A stretch of 64,000 bases of DNA from Acinetobacter haemolyticus CIP 64.3 = MTCC 9819 (lineage in GTDB: Bacteria > Pseudomonadota > Gammaproteobacteria > Pseudomonadales > Moraxellaceae), in contig NZ_KB849800.1 of NCBI RefSeq assembly GCF_000369065.1, forward strand, positions 62,001-126,000. Reading direction: 5' to 3'. This document shows positions 37,612-47,053 of the stretch, piece by piece (within the stretch, counting starts at the first letter, position 1; every line of letters starts with the position of its first letter). The position numbers and the translations under genes are program-made. The notes under the pieces were generated by a model that was given only the letters and a program-made list of their open reading frames with translations, did not search any database and was not told the origin of the DNA.

Positions 37612-37965
37612 CGATTAAATTCTTTTCTTTTATAAATTTTCTTTGTTCGAACAGCTATAACCTCTTAAACATTTGGGGTGGCCTCTTTCTAATATTATTC
37701 TTCTCAAATACAGATAAATTATCTAATTATTTCAAAGGCACTTACTGTGGAATTCATGAGATAAAATGCTAACTCGCTTTTTGATATTAGAATGGCATCT
37801 GACGAATGAACTATTATTTTAAAAAAAATAAGCTACAATCATAATTGATTGTTTCTTTTTGTGTGTGGATTGCAGGTAATTGTTTGGGTTTTGATAATTG
37901 TCTGTAAGTGTGATAGCCAGAAATAACAATAACGATAAATGGAAATTTTAAACATGGAGGTCGGT
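37612..37965. other. AT-rich intergenic region between the two FilA-like genes
   Basis: About 350 bases with no convincing gene. The only recognisable feature is the promoter-like element at 37822-37864, shared with the region before the first copy. The rest has no similarity to the corresponding upstream region. Confidence 0.5.
37822..37864 (+). promoter_or_regulatory. Conserved upstream element of the second FilA-like gene
   Basis: TAAAAAAAATAAGCTACAAT and the following bases match 36016-36057, at the same distance from the start codon. TACAAT is a good -10 candidate; the -35 is unclear. Confidence 0.45.
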
Positions 37966-39354
37966 ATGCGACAGTTTAAATCTCTTTATTTCGCAATACT
38001 TGCAGTAAGTGGATTGTATATAACATCTGCGCATGCAGCACCAACTACACTTCAAAGTTTAAGCGATAATGAAATGTCTGCTACGACTGGGCAGGCATTG
38101 ATGAGTCTATCATTTGTTTCCCCTACAGATCTAGCTAACAAAGAAGCACAACGAGTTGGCGGCGATACTAGTGTTGGTTTTTATAAGTTGGGTTTAGAAA
38201 CTCAGATGGAACTGAATGTTAATATTAAAAAGCTTCAGTTAGGTTGTGGTGGTGTTAATGGCGCCGGTGGGTGTGATATCGATATTGATTATCTGAGCTT
38301 AAGTGGTTTAGGTAATTCTGAGACGTCTAACACAGACAGTGCAGCAGATCGTGCAGCACGTGCGGGTTCATCTGCGGTGTTGACCAATCCCTTTATTGAG
38401 TTTGCAATTCGAAACCCAGATAAAGCATCGACCCGTGAGATCGTTGGGATTAATTTAAGTTCTGAAAAGGCGATTGGATTAATTACCTTTGGTATGGAGA
38501 ATGGCCCTAACAAAAGTGGTATTAATTCACTTAGTGGATATATGGAGATTGCTGCGACAACTGGTATTGCGAATGTAAATGGTTTTGGAACGAGTCTTGT
38601 GGCAGGTGAGGCAGCAAAAGGAACGCTTAATCAGTCTGATGGTTATGATGCTATTACAGGAAGAGCGTGTTGCGTCCTAGGGTTTCCAATTGGTTTTACA
38701 ACAACATCGTATGCGCTTAATCTTCGGGATAAAGCAACAGGAAGTAATATCTTAAAGGGTGATTTGTATCTACCACAGCAAGAAATCACAGGGAAAAGAA
38801 TCAATGTTGCAAACCTTGTTGCAACGGCAACAGTTCGAGATATTGATTTAAGTGGTAAGTTGAGTGCAAGAGCTGCGGGAATCATTAACCTAGACAATAA
38901 AGATACAACGGGTTTAATTCGAAATCTTATGGTTGATGTGGCGATTAGTGAAGATTTAGGTTTTTTTCATAAGGCAAATTTAAATGGCACTGCAGCTTCT
39001 TTGTCATTGCAGTCTAAAGATATTCAGTGGACCAATAATAACTCAGTTTCGCAAAATGGTTGGTGGTTAGAATTTTCAGATCCTATTGATATTGGGTTTA
39101 TTGAGCCTGCTCTTGCTGTTGATATTCCAAAAGCAACACTCAATGAGGCTTTTAGGCAAGTGAGTGAGTTTCTATACGCAAATCCAGTCCAGTGTGGTGG
39201 GGTTATAGCGGAAAACTGCTTACTAGGAAGTGCTATCCCTGTTGGTACGGTTAACTTAATTAATGCTGCACGTCCTCAAATGGCATTGGTTGATTTGGAA
39301 TTGGCTACTCAAAAGTTTACGCCTAACTGCTATGGAACTTTAAAATTCTGCTGA
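37966..39354 (+). CDS. Exported FilA-like protein, tandem copy 2
   Basis: A 462-residue paralog of the preceding gene. Start ATG 37966 is preceded by GGAGG; an in-frame ATG lies further up at 37939. A signal peptide ends in SAHA and is followed by LQSLSDNEMSATTGQALMSL. The first 210 residues are nearly identical to copy 1. The centre (around the CC motif in GRACCVLGF) and the segment NPVQCGGVIAENCLLG differ, and the C-terminus CYGTLKFC is again conserved. This mosaic suggests gene conversion between tandem copies with divergence in exposed loops. The function is unknown. Confidence 0.8.
   Translation: MRQFKSLYFAILAVSGLYITSAHAAPTTLQSLSDNEMSATTGQALMSLSFVSPTDLANKEAQRVGGDTSVGFYKLGLETQMELNVNIKKLQLGCGGVNGAGGCDIDIDYLSLSGLGNSETSNTDSAADRAARAGSSAVLTNPFIEFAIRNPDKASTREIVGINLSSEKAIGLITFGMENGPNKSGINSLSGYMEIAATTGIANVNGFGTSLVAGEAAKGTLNQSDGYDAITGRACCVLGFPIGFTTTSYALNLRDKATGSNILKGDLYLPQQEITGKRINVANLVATATVRDIDLSGKLSARAAGIINLDNKDTTGLIRNLMVDVAISEDLGFFHKANLNGTAASLSLQSKDIQWTNNNSVSQNGWWLEFSDPIDIGFIEPALAVDIPKATLNEAFRQVSEFLYANPVQCGGVIAENCLLGSAIPVGTVNLINAARPQMALVDLELATQKFTPNCYGTLKFC
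38038..38647 (+). repeat. Long direct repeat, copy 2 (within the second FilA-like gene)
   Basis: Near-identical partner of 36236-36845. The high identity at synonymous positions indicates a recent duplication or conversion. Confidence 0.85.
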
Positions 39355-39368
39355 TCTTTTTCAGTATT

Positions 39369-39390
39369 TAGCAGCTTCGGCTGCTTTTTT
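39369..39390 (+). terminator. Terminator after the second FilA-like gene
   Basis: AGCAGC, a TTCG tetraloop and GCTGCT are followed by a T-run, 14 bases after the stop. It separates this gene from the four downstream genes. Confidence 0.85.
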
Positions 39391-39420
39391 TGTGATGCAC
39401 TCATCGGAAAAATGTAACAT

Positions 39421-39449
39421 TTGACCAGTTTGTTTTGCATTTGTGTAAT
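39421..39449 (+). promoter_or_regulatory. Candidate promoter for the FilB-to-FilE-like operon
   Basis: TTGACC (39421-39426), a 17-base spacer and TGTAAT (39444-39449) match the sigma-70 consensus at 9 of 12 positions. It lies about 150 bases before the next gene. Confidence 0.5.
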
Positions 39450-39597
39450 TATTCGGCATAATAAATTTTGATATTAGATGGACTCGATTTATCTATATTT
39501 TGAGTGATGCTAGGAAGCAGTTTTGAATAAATCACTCAGAGGGATAAAAGAAAAAATATAACGTAGGTGCGGAGCATCGTGTAACAGGAAGGTCAAA

Positions 39598-41676
39598 ATG
39601 GCTATACTTCATAAGGATTTATTTCAAAGAACTGTTTTAGCGAGTTTGGTTGGACTATGTGTTAACCAGTCAGTTTTTGCATTACAAGAAATCTCTGATG
39701 AGGGGCTAAGCCAAACTACAGGCGAGGGCATAGCATTACTTCCTGAAAACACCTATATGATATTTCAAGGTGAAAAAGCGACGACTACACAAGCAGATTT
39801 GTTTAATCGACAATTGGATACTGGGTATATTAACTATTTACCAATTGGTCCTTTATCACTTACAGCAGCAGATACCAACAATAATGGAAGTATTGATTCA
39901 GGAGATCGCGCTGTAGGTAAGGCTGACCTATTCTTATATGGTTTAGCTATATCTGCTTCAAATCCAAATCGTGCAAATAATCATAATGAACGGGTTGGTT
40001 TAAGTAATGATGGGAATTCAATAAATGCAATTCGCAGCTGGGGTACAGCCAGTAATCCTTGGATTTTGAAAGTTCAAACAGAACCGAACGTTCCTACATT
40101 TACACCAGATGGTGGGTCGCTTAATACAGATACTGGTGAAATAACTTATTTGGCGTTAGAAGCTCCTTTGTATGAAGTCGGTACACGAGACAGTGTTGGT
40201 AGTGATGCGTATAACTTAAAGTTAGGTTTATGGGCAGATGCATTTGTTAGAAATCCTAATAAGGCCGATGGTGCCGCAGATCAATTCCATTATGGAAATA
40301 ATCAGGGTTTAATTGGAACAAGTGTAGATGCAAACCGTGCAAATAGGTTACGTTTGCAGGGTATTTGGAATGGATTTAGTTTGAATGGCAGTCATCTCAA
40401 AATATTTCAGACTTTAGATGGTGCAGGGAGTACAGGTGGACTAAGTCCATTTTATAATAATACTTTAGGGATGTCGGGTGTATTTCGTTTTAACAGTGGT
40501 GATGGAGCTGATTTAAAAGCAAGCATGTCAACTAATACACCGACGTCTACAAAAACAGATACCTTGCCTACGCTTGGTGGTAGCGAAAGCTGCCCTTCTT
40601 GCGGCTCGGCTGGGAATGTTTGGACGCCTCGCTATAGTCCTGCTCAAACGAGTAATCCAGGTGGTACGGGTGTTGTACAATATCGTATTCGTAGTCAAAC
40701 AACAAAAATTACAGCTACAGGGCAGTGGACGACACCTACGGGGCTAAATGATCGTGTATTGCGCCTAAGTACAAGAGAAACTTCTGATACAAATAACTTA
40801 ACAACTCCAGCTATTAATGGTGGAAATGCGCCAGCTTTTAATGGTAATGAAGGGTTATTTATCTATAATTTAAATACTAACTTAGTATTGGGTAATTTAT
40901 ATCAACCTGTCATTTTAGGTTCTGACGGTAAAAATTTTAGTTTGGAAGTTGCTCGTATTCCCAATAAAGAAAGTATTTATAAACAAATATATACTGATTA
41001 TACCGGTTTAGACAGTAGCTATAAGGGATCAACTTGTAACGTTTACCAATGTGGTAATAACGTTACTTTGGGCGGAAAAACCTATCAAGGCTCTAATGCT
41101 ACACACAGTAGTATTAGTATCGGTACTGTATATAGCGATGATGGTGGTAAAACACTTCAAGCATTTAAAGGAAATAGCACACAAGATGCTGTTGGGATTT
41201 CTTTTGGTTCTTTAAGTAGTGGAACTGTTTCAAAAGATCATTATTTCTATCAACTACAAAATCAACAACGTACAAGTGTAAGCTGTACAGGGCTATTTTG
41301 TAGCGGTTATCGTTGGCAATACCGCACCAGTACAGGTACAGCTACAGGAAGTAACGGTGATTATGGTTTACGTTTTGATTCAACCAATGGTGTGAACTGG
41401 GTTAATATTGATAGTACTTCACTTTATAACCCTACAGTTAATAATACAGGCTATACCCGTCAAGATAATGGAAATACAAACTTAAAATTTGTAGTACCGA
41501 GTACAGGTGCGTTACCTGGAGCTCGCTATGAAGATGGACGATGGTATACGACAACTCCAAATGCAGACATTAATACATATCGATTAAATACGGCTTCACC
41601 GATCAATAATATGGGATCTGCTGTGATTGATGGTGTATTGATTCAACATCTTAAAATCACTACCACTGGACTATAA
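39598..41676 (+). CDS. Large exported protein of the Fil-like cluster (FilB-like)
   Basis: A 692-residue exported protein with a signal peptide ending SVFA. The shared motif follows: LQEISDEGLSQTTGEGIALL. An acidic stretch with DTNNNGSIDSGDRAVG looks like a calcium-binding loop of the dockerin or EF-hand kind. The remainder is rich in N, G, S and T with two cysteine pairs (SCPSCG; STCNVYQC). It is the first gene of a four-gene run with close spacing, and AGGAAGG precedes the ATG. A surface or secreted location is inferred. The name FilB comes from similarity in order and size to other Acinetobacter clusters. Confidence 0.75.
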   Translation: MAILHKDLFQRTVLASLVGLCVNQSVFALQEISDEGLSQTTGEGIALLPENTYMIFQGEKATTTQADLFNRQLDTGYINYLPIGPLSLTAADTNNNGSIDSGDRAVGKADLFLYGLAISASNPNRANNHNERVGLSNDGNSINAIRSWGTASNPWILKVQTEPNVPTFTPDGGSLNTDTGEITYLALEAPLYEVGTRDSVGSDAYNLKLGLWADAFVRNPNKADGAADQFHYGNNQGLIGTSVDANRANRLRLQGIWNGFSLNGSHLKIFQTLDGAGSTGGLSPFYNNTLGMSGVFRFNSGDGADLKASMSTNTPTSTKTDTLPTLGGSESCPSCGSAGNVWTPRYSPAQTSNPGGTGVVQYRIRSQTTKITATGQWTTPTGLNDRVLRLSTRETSDTNNLTTPAINGGNAPAFNGNEGLFIYNLNTNLVLGNLYQPVILGSDGKNFSLEVARIPNKESIYKQIYTDYTGLDSSYKGSTCNVYQCGNNVTLGGKTYQGSNATHSSISIGTVYSDDGGKTLQAFKGNSTQDAVGISFGSLSSGTVSKDHYFYQLQNQQRTSVSCTGLFCSGYRWQYRTSTGTATGSNGDYGLRFDSTNGVNWVNIDSTSLYNPTVNNTGYTRQDNGNTNLKFVVPSTGALPGARYEDGRWYTTTPNADINTYRLNTASPINNMGSAVIDGVLIQHLKITTTGL

Positions 41677-41690
41677 GAGGAGTATAAGAG

Positions 41691-42398
41691 ATGAAAAAGT
41701 TATCAACTTTTCTCCTATTATGTAGCGCCAGTATTGCGCATGCAGGATTGCAAGCATTAGATAACAGTGAGCTGCAAGCTGTAGAAGCACAGGCAGGGGC
41801 TGATTTATCACTTAAATTGTCGTTAAATCATAGATTAGAAAATGGAAAGTATGTATTTGATGAGAGTGCTTGTATAAACTTAGCTTATTGTCGACTTGCG
41901 CTTTCTGTGAATAGACGTTTTGTCGATGCCAATAATAATGCAGTTAGTAATCCAACCATTGACAATCCTGCCTATAGGTTGTGGTCGGTTTTTAAGGGTA
42001 TACAAGGTACGGTTGATATTCAAAAATTAGGTTTAGACGGGGTTGATTTAGTTTATGGTGATACGATTAAACCTGCTATTCAATTAAGCTATCAAGCTAC
42101 ATCACCAATCTTAATTCGTAATTTTGGTTTTAATGCACTATCAATCGAGCAAGATGACTTTACGAGTTATATTGATACTACGACTGGAAAAGTGGTAGAA
42201 GGAACAGATCCAAATAATCCACCTACGAATGGTTATGGTTATCTGAAAAACTCTTTTTATAATGCTTCAAATGCACCAAACTCTGCTTATGATCATGGTA
42301 AAGAAACAGGATTTATGGGTTTACGAATGAACGGTAATCTTGCATTACAAGGAACAATTAAGGTATTTGGCTGTGATGGTAGCCATCCGCGTTGTTAA
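41691..42398 (+). CDS. Exported protein of the Fil-like cluster (FilC-like)
   Basis: A 235-residue exported protein. A signal peptide (about residues 1-18, ending AHA) leads into LQALDNSELQAVEAQAGADL, a variant of the cluster motif. Two cysteines near the N-terminal third (ACINLAYCRLAL) and two at the extreme C-terminus (FGCDGSHPRC) are likely to form disulfides. AGAGGAG gives a ribosome site. It lies 14 bases after the previous gene. The function is unknown. Confidence 0.75.
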   Translation: MKKLSTFLLLCSASIAHAGLQALDNSELQAVEAQAGADLSLKLSLNHRLENGKYVFDESACINLAYCRLALSVNRRFVDANNNAVSNPTIDNPAYRLWSVFKGIQGTVDIQKLGLDGVDLVYGDTIKPAIQLSYQATSPILIRNFGFNALSIEQDDFTSYIDTTTGKVVEGTDPNNPPTNGYGYLKNSFYNASNAPNSAYDHGKETGFMGLRMNGNLALQGTIKVFGCDGSHPRC

Positions 42399-42427
42399 TT
42401 AAGTGTAGATTTCAAAGGACTGAAGTG

Positions 42428-44887
42428 ATGAAAAAAAACAATCAAAATCACAAACTCGTATATTTTACGCTTAATACACTTGCAGCTAGCTTATTAATCG
42501 CTAGTCATTCTGCATATGCTATGCAAAGTTTAGATGATAGTGCTTTGCGGCAAATTAATGGACAAGATGGTATTTCTATTAATACCAGTTTTGATGAGGT
42601 AAATGTCAAGCAATTATATTGGGAAGATAATGCAGGACGTGGAAGTGCAGGGGCAACCAACGATCAATTGAGAGCAGTTGCTGAGGGCTTCAAGATTACT
42701 CAAAGTAACTCTAGTTCACTAACACCAGGTACAAGTTATAAGATTAATGGTGGAAGTCATGCTGATGGTAAAGTCGGTTTAGATTTGAGCATTTCCACGA
42801 ATCCCTCATTAATCACAATTGATAATTTTAAGGTGTGTGATACTGAAGCAAGTCAAAATTGTAGTGCTCCAATTGGGAATATGGCTATTCAAACGAGTTC
42901 AGTGATTGATATCGATTTCAAAACTCGCGATGGATTATTTAGTAAAACAGGACAGTCTACGCTTAAACTAGGAATCAATAATGCCAATGTATATTTAGGG
43001 CAAACTGATGTTAATGATGAGTTAAACCAGTTAATTCTAAAAAATCTTAACTTTAATTTTCTTGGTAAGGGCGTCATGTTTATTGATGCTATAGAAGGTT
43101 TTAAGTTACAAACAAATGCTGAGGGTGCTGCTAAAGCAGGGATGACAACAACACCAAGTTTAACGCATGGATATGTTGATTTTATCCGTGCATCCGATGC
43201 AGCCAGTAATAGTTTAATTGCTGGTAGCTATTCGGATCTAACAAATGCTGGGTTAAATTTGGAGTTTATGCTTAATGAGAATGTAAGTAAAACAGATCCG
43301 TATGCAATTAATCAGTTAACGAAAAGTCCTCAAGGTGCAAATGGTTTAATTCGTGTGGGTGCGAGTGGCCGTATGGTAAATGGTTTCTTGCAACTACGTG
43401 GCATTAGTAGTGATGGAAAAAGCAATCCTTTATATGGAACCAATTATGGTCGTCCAGACGGAACTAATATTCTAGGTCAAGCAAAAAGTGGCAGTAATGT
43501 TGTCGGAAATACGGGTATCGGCTTTAAAATGGCAGCTGACTTTACCGTAGATGATGATTCAATGTTAGGCAGTGACGGTAAAGCAACCACTCTAGAAATT
43601 GGTGGAGCTGGACTAAATACTTATGGCTTTGAGTTTGGTAATTTAACTGGATTACAACAGGGAACACGTGGTTCTTTTAATAGCGGTGATGTTTATATAA
43701 ATCTTGCAGACACCAAGTCAGTTTTTTTACCAGCAAACTATGCTTTCCAAACGAGCCGGTTTGGTGACAACAGTACACTGACAACAGATGCTGATTATAT
43801 TCAGAATATCCATACGGGAGCAAGTACAGCAAACCCTTATAGTTTACTTGTCGCTGTTCGCGGAGCTGAATTCCAAGCATTATCAAAACGTGGACGTTTT
43901 ACCAATAGTGCAAGAACCAATGATGCTTTTGGACAAAGCGTTCCTAATATTGCTGAGCATAATAATAATCAATGGGGGCTGGCATTGCCTTTTTATGGTT
44001 TAAACGCAAATATGGCAATGTTTGGAACGACTGTTGATGTGAGTAAAGTTTATTATTATCAGCAGGGTAATACTCAAGGTATTGCAGTTGGTACAGGACA
44101 GACTCCACGTTTGGGCTTCTCACTGGCAATGAACACATATGGTATTGATCGAGATCCAGTGAATAATACGAAACTGGGGAATAAAACAACCTCTATTTTA
44201 GTTATCGATGGTGCTACAGATTATTACATGGGACTACGTAACATTGATATGCTCCTAAAAGGAACGGGTAGTATTGGTGTTGAAAAAGGAAGCATGAATG
44301 TTAGTCTTGAAGATATGTTAATTGTGATGGCTGCCGAAGTTGCTGCAGGATATTTACCTGGCGCAACTTATCAAAGTTGTATCACTAATCCTATATCGGC
44401 TTGTAGTAATAAAAGTTTTGCTCCTAATAATAATTTTGCAAATGAAGATGATGTTCTATTTGGTTTGAACCTGCGTTTAGGTGGAAATATGAATCTTTCA
44501 CTGATTCCAAACAGTGAATATAAAGCTGATGGCACAGGAAACCGTCTTAATATTGTGGGAGATTTTCAGCTAACAGGTGATAAAAATACCATACAAATTA
44601 GTGACCCAATTGATAAGTCAACTGTTGGCTTGGATAACATTACTGGTAAAGTTGCATTTGATAATGCAATTGTGATCGAACCTAAAGCTGGTCAGAATGG
44701 TGCTGAAGGGGTGGTTAGTTTTAATACAGATCTTACTTTTAACCCTCAACGTACTACTGAAGGCGTTTTAAGAATTCGTGATATAAATTTATATCCACCA
44801 GAAACTGGAAAAGGAGCACGTTTGGGTGAAATGGCAATCACGGGCGGTCGTTTGAGTAGCCAATTTAGTATTATGCCTCGTAATTAA
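42428..44887 (+). CDS. Large exported protein of the Fil-like cluster (FilD-like)
   Basis: An 819-residue exported protein. I choose ATG 42428 (MKKNNQNHKLVYF), with AAAGGA upstream. The signal peptide ends SAYA. The shared motif is MQSLDDSALRQINGQDGISI, after which comes FDEVNVKQLYWEDNAG, similar in layout to the next protein. The middle part has repeated beta-prone segments with many N and G. The sequence has few cysteines and no predicted membrane anchor. It is expected in the outer envelope or outside. No enzymatic motif is recognised. Confidence 0.75.
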   Translation: MKKNNQNHKLVYFTLNTLAASLLIASHSAYAMQSLDDSALRQINGQDGISINTSFDEVNVKQLYWEDNAGRGSAGATNDQLRAVAEGFKITQSNSSSLTPGTSYKINGGSHADGKVGLDLSISTNPSLITIDNFKVCDTEASQNCSAPIGNMAIQTSSVIDIDFKTRDGLFSKTGQSTLKLGINNANVYLGQTDVNDELNQLILKNLNFNFLGKGVMFIDAIEGFKLQTNAEGAAKAGMTTTPSLTHGYVDFIRASDAASNSLIAGSYSDLTNAGLNLEFMLNENVSKTDPYAINQLTKSPQGANGLIRVGASGRMVNGFLQLRGISSDGKSNPLYGTNYGRPDGTNILGQAKSGSNVVGNTGIGFKMAADFTVDDDSMLGSDGKATTLEIGGAGLNTYGFEFGNLTGLQQGTRGSFNSGDVYINLADTKSVFLPANYAFQTSRFGDNSTLTTDADYIQNIHTGASTANPYSLLVAVRGAEFQALSKRGRFTNSARTNDAFGQSVPNIAEHNNNQWGLALPFYGLNANMAMFGTTVDVSKVYYYQQGNTQGIAVGTGQTPRLGFSLAMNTYGIDRDPVNNTKLGNKTTSILVIDGATDYYMGLRNIDMLLKGTGSIGVEKGSMNVSLEDMLIVMAAEVAAGYLPGATYQSCITNPISACSNKSFAPNNNFANEDDVLFGLNLRLGGNMNLSLIPNSEYKADGTGNRLNIVGDFQLTGDKNTIQISDPIDKSTVGLDNITGKVAFDNAIVIEPKAGQNGAEGVVSFNTDLTFNPQRTTEGVLRIRDINLYPPETGKGARLGEMAITGGRLSSQFSIMPRN

Positions 44888-44979
44888 AGGCTCATCTCAT
44901 CTGAAAAGGATTGAGGAATATAAAAATTGTGTTACTTTGGTGTGAGTATTTTTTAAACACTTGTCTACGGATTAGGGCA

Positions 44980-45972
44980 ATGAATAAGAAACTAGGATAT
45001 GTGTCAGTGTTGTTATTAAGCCCATTTACAATGGCAATGCAACCAATGGATGACCAAAGCTTGTCATTAGCAACAGGACAAGATGGGTTAAGTATTACGA
45101 TAAATACAGATCTTGAATTTAAACAGATTGCTATGATTGATAAGGATGGTTTGTCTTATACAGGGCATACCGATCCAGATAATTACACTAATAAAGCAGG
45201 CCTAGTTGTTGCAGGTGTTGCGGGAACAGCTGCGCAGAGTGTTAAGGTATCTGGTTTATCTGCTGGATCTTCAACACAACTAGGATTAAAGGCTGTGATT
45301 GATACGGATCGTGGTACTGGTTTAAATGGTGCATTTGCTAATATTGCTTTATCTTTTGATGGTGTAGATGGAATTCGTATTTCCCCATTTTCAATTTATG
45401 CAGCGCCAAGTACAGCGCTTTCAACATTAATTGCAGATGTTTATACAACTAACTCAATGTTTGGGGCAGGTAATATTCCGAAAACAAATGTTAAAGAAAT
45501 TTTACGCTCAAATAGTAATATCGATATCGCTTTTGATCCAAATAATAAGCCAAACTTTAACATCCAATTAGGAGCAGCTCCCCAAAATCGGATGGTATTA
45601 TTTGGTGGCGGAATTAATTCTATTTGTGGCGCTGGAACGGGTTGTAATATGATACTCGTATCAGACTATGCAACTGCAGGAGATGCGTCAACAGCGCCAG
45701 TCGGTGCCAGTTTTGATTTGCAGTTAACAGGCCATGAGGGTAATCCTTTTGCATTAAATGGTTTTTATGCCGGTATTGAAAATACGGGTTTAGTTTTTGG
45801 CAATACTGGTGAAAGCAGCAAATTTGATTTGAAGTTGAATAATGTAACTTTAGGTACTGCGGGGCAGAGTGCGACGGGAACATTCCATGCATTACCGAAT
45901 GCATCCATTGGAAATGTTGGTATAACAGGCGCTTCAGTGACCAATCTAAGAGTTAATGTTGGTGGAATGTAG
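44980..45972 (+). CDS. Exported protein of the Fil-like cluster (FilE-like)
   Basis: A 330-residue exported protein. ATG 44980 (MNKKLGYVSVLLL) gives a clean signal peptide ending TMA; the open frame extends upstream to 44911 without a signal-like start. The motif MQPMDDQSLSLATGQDGLSI and the following FKQIAMIDKDG parallel the preceding gene. Two cysteines lie close together (SICGAGTGCNM). It is the last gene of the run before a strong terminator. In other Acinetobacter clusters I recall a further member (FilF); none is present here. Confidence 0.72.
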   Translation: MNKKLGYVSVLLLSPFTMAMQPMDDQSLSLATGQDGLSITINTDLEFKQIAMIDKDGLSYTGHTDPDNYTNKAGLVVAGVAGTAAQSVKVSGLSAGSSTQLGLKAVIDTDRGTGLNGAFANIALSFDGVDGIRISPFSIYAAPSTALSTLIADVYTTNSMFGAGNIPKTNVKEILRSNSNIDIAFDPNNKPNFNIQLGAAPQNRMVLFGGGINSICGAGTGCNMILVSDYATAGDASTAPVGASFDLQLTGHEGNPFALNGFYAGIENTGLVFGNTGESSKFDLKLNNVTLGTAGQSATGTFHALPNASIGNVGITGASVTNLRVNVGGM

Positions 45973-45996
45973 TTCAATTGCATAAAGTTTACCTGT

Positions 45997-46028
45997 AAAA
46001 AAAGAGCGGTATGGATCCGCTCTTTTTT
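45997..46028. terminator. Bidirectional terminator between the Fil-like cluster and dusC
   Basis: AAAAAAAGAGCGG, loop TATGGAT and CCGCTCTTTTTT form a strong stem with A- and T-runs on its two sides, so it serves both convergent genes. Confidence 0.85.
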
Positions 46029-46040
46029 ATAGGCAGAGGT

Positions 46041-46973
46041 TTAATTGGTATGATTTAGGCAGACCAAAATCTGTTCCAATTGTTTCATTCGCTTTACTTG
46101 TCCCCAAAGTTCTTGTGCCTCAGGGTATGCCTTGGTCATCATACCTAACCATTGTTTATAACGACCAATCATGCCAATTTCAGTTTTAAATTGACCACTT
46201 AAAAAACGATGTTGTAATTCAACCAAATCTTGCCAACTTAATAAAGCATAATCAACATTTTGGCGGATACACTGGGTTAAATCTGGGGTGGTCACAGCAC
46301 CACGACCAATCATAAGATCTGTACAGTGAGATTGGGTCAGACATGCCTTAGCATCAGTATTGTTCCAAATTTCACCATTGGCAATCACATTGATTTTTAA
46401 TGCTTCAGTGATCGGTTGGATTTTTTCCCAATATGCGGGCGGAGTATAACCATCGGCTTTGGTCCTCGCATGTACAGTTAACCAACTAGCACCAGCATCT
46501 TCAATGGCATGAGCATTTTCCATCGTATGATTTTCATCCAGATAACCTAAACGCATTTTGGCTGAAACAGGGATGTGAGAAGGTACAGCGTCACGTACTG
46601 CTTTTACTAATAAATGAACAGTTTCAGGTTCATCGAGTAGCACTGAACCACCACGATGGCGGTTGACCGTTTTGGCTGGACAACCAAAATTGAGATCAAT
46701 TGCTGGCGCGCCAAGTTCAACAACTTTAGCTGCATTCGCTGCCAGCATATCGGGATTATTTCCTAGAAACTGAACGTGGACAGGTGTACCCGCAGCAGTT
46801 TTGCCATCCGTTTGTAATTCAGGACAAAAATTATAATAAATATGGTCTGGTAGAATACTGTCAGTAATACGAATAAACTCGGTCACGCACCAATCAAAGC
46901 TGCCCACATGAGTGAGAACATCACGCATGATTGGATCAGTTAGACCTTCCATTGGGGCAAGTACAAGTTTCAC
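46041..46973 (-). CDS. dusC: tRNA-dihydrouridine(16) synthase
   Basis: A 310-residue FMN enzyme that reduces uridine to dihydrouridine in tRNA. The N-terminal LAPMEGLTDPIMRDV and the catalytic cysteine C98 in NFGCPAKTVNRHRGG are typical. The lysine/histidine segments SAKMRLGYLD and LTVHARTKADGY bind FMN. NFGCPAKTVNRHRGG and the C-terminal WLGMMTKAYPEA favour DusC over DusA or DusB. Confidence 0.9.
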   Translation of the reverse strand: MKLVLAPMEGLTDPIMRDVLTHVGSFDWCVTEFIRITDSILPDHIYYNFCPELQTDGKTAAGTPVHVQFLGNNPDMLAANAAKVVELGAPAIDLNFGCPAKTVNRHRGGSVLLDEPETVHLLVKAVRDAVPSHIPVSAKMRLGYLDENHTMENAHAIEDAGASWLTVHARTKADGYTPPAYWEKIQPITEALKINVIANGEIWNNTDAKACLTQSHCTDLMIGRGAVTTPDLTQCIRQNVDYALLSWQDLVELQHRFLSGQFKTEIGMIGRYKQWLGMMTKAYPEAQELWGQVKRMKQLEQILVCLNHTN

Positions 46974-47053
46974 GGTAGTTACCTAGTTAAGCGAAAACAG
47001 CGTTATACGCATTTTAAGAAACGCTGTCTAGTGTTTATTCACATATGGAATAC

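Noticed and set aside
36164..45972. A chaperone-usher or type IV pilus locus
   Set aside because: None of the genes resembles an usher, chaperone, pilin, ATPase or secretin. Only the family name suggests pili.
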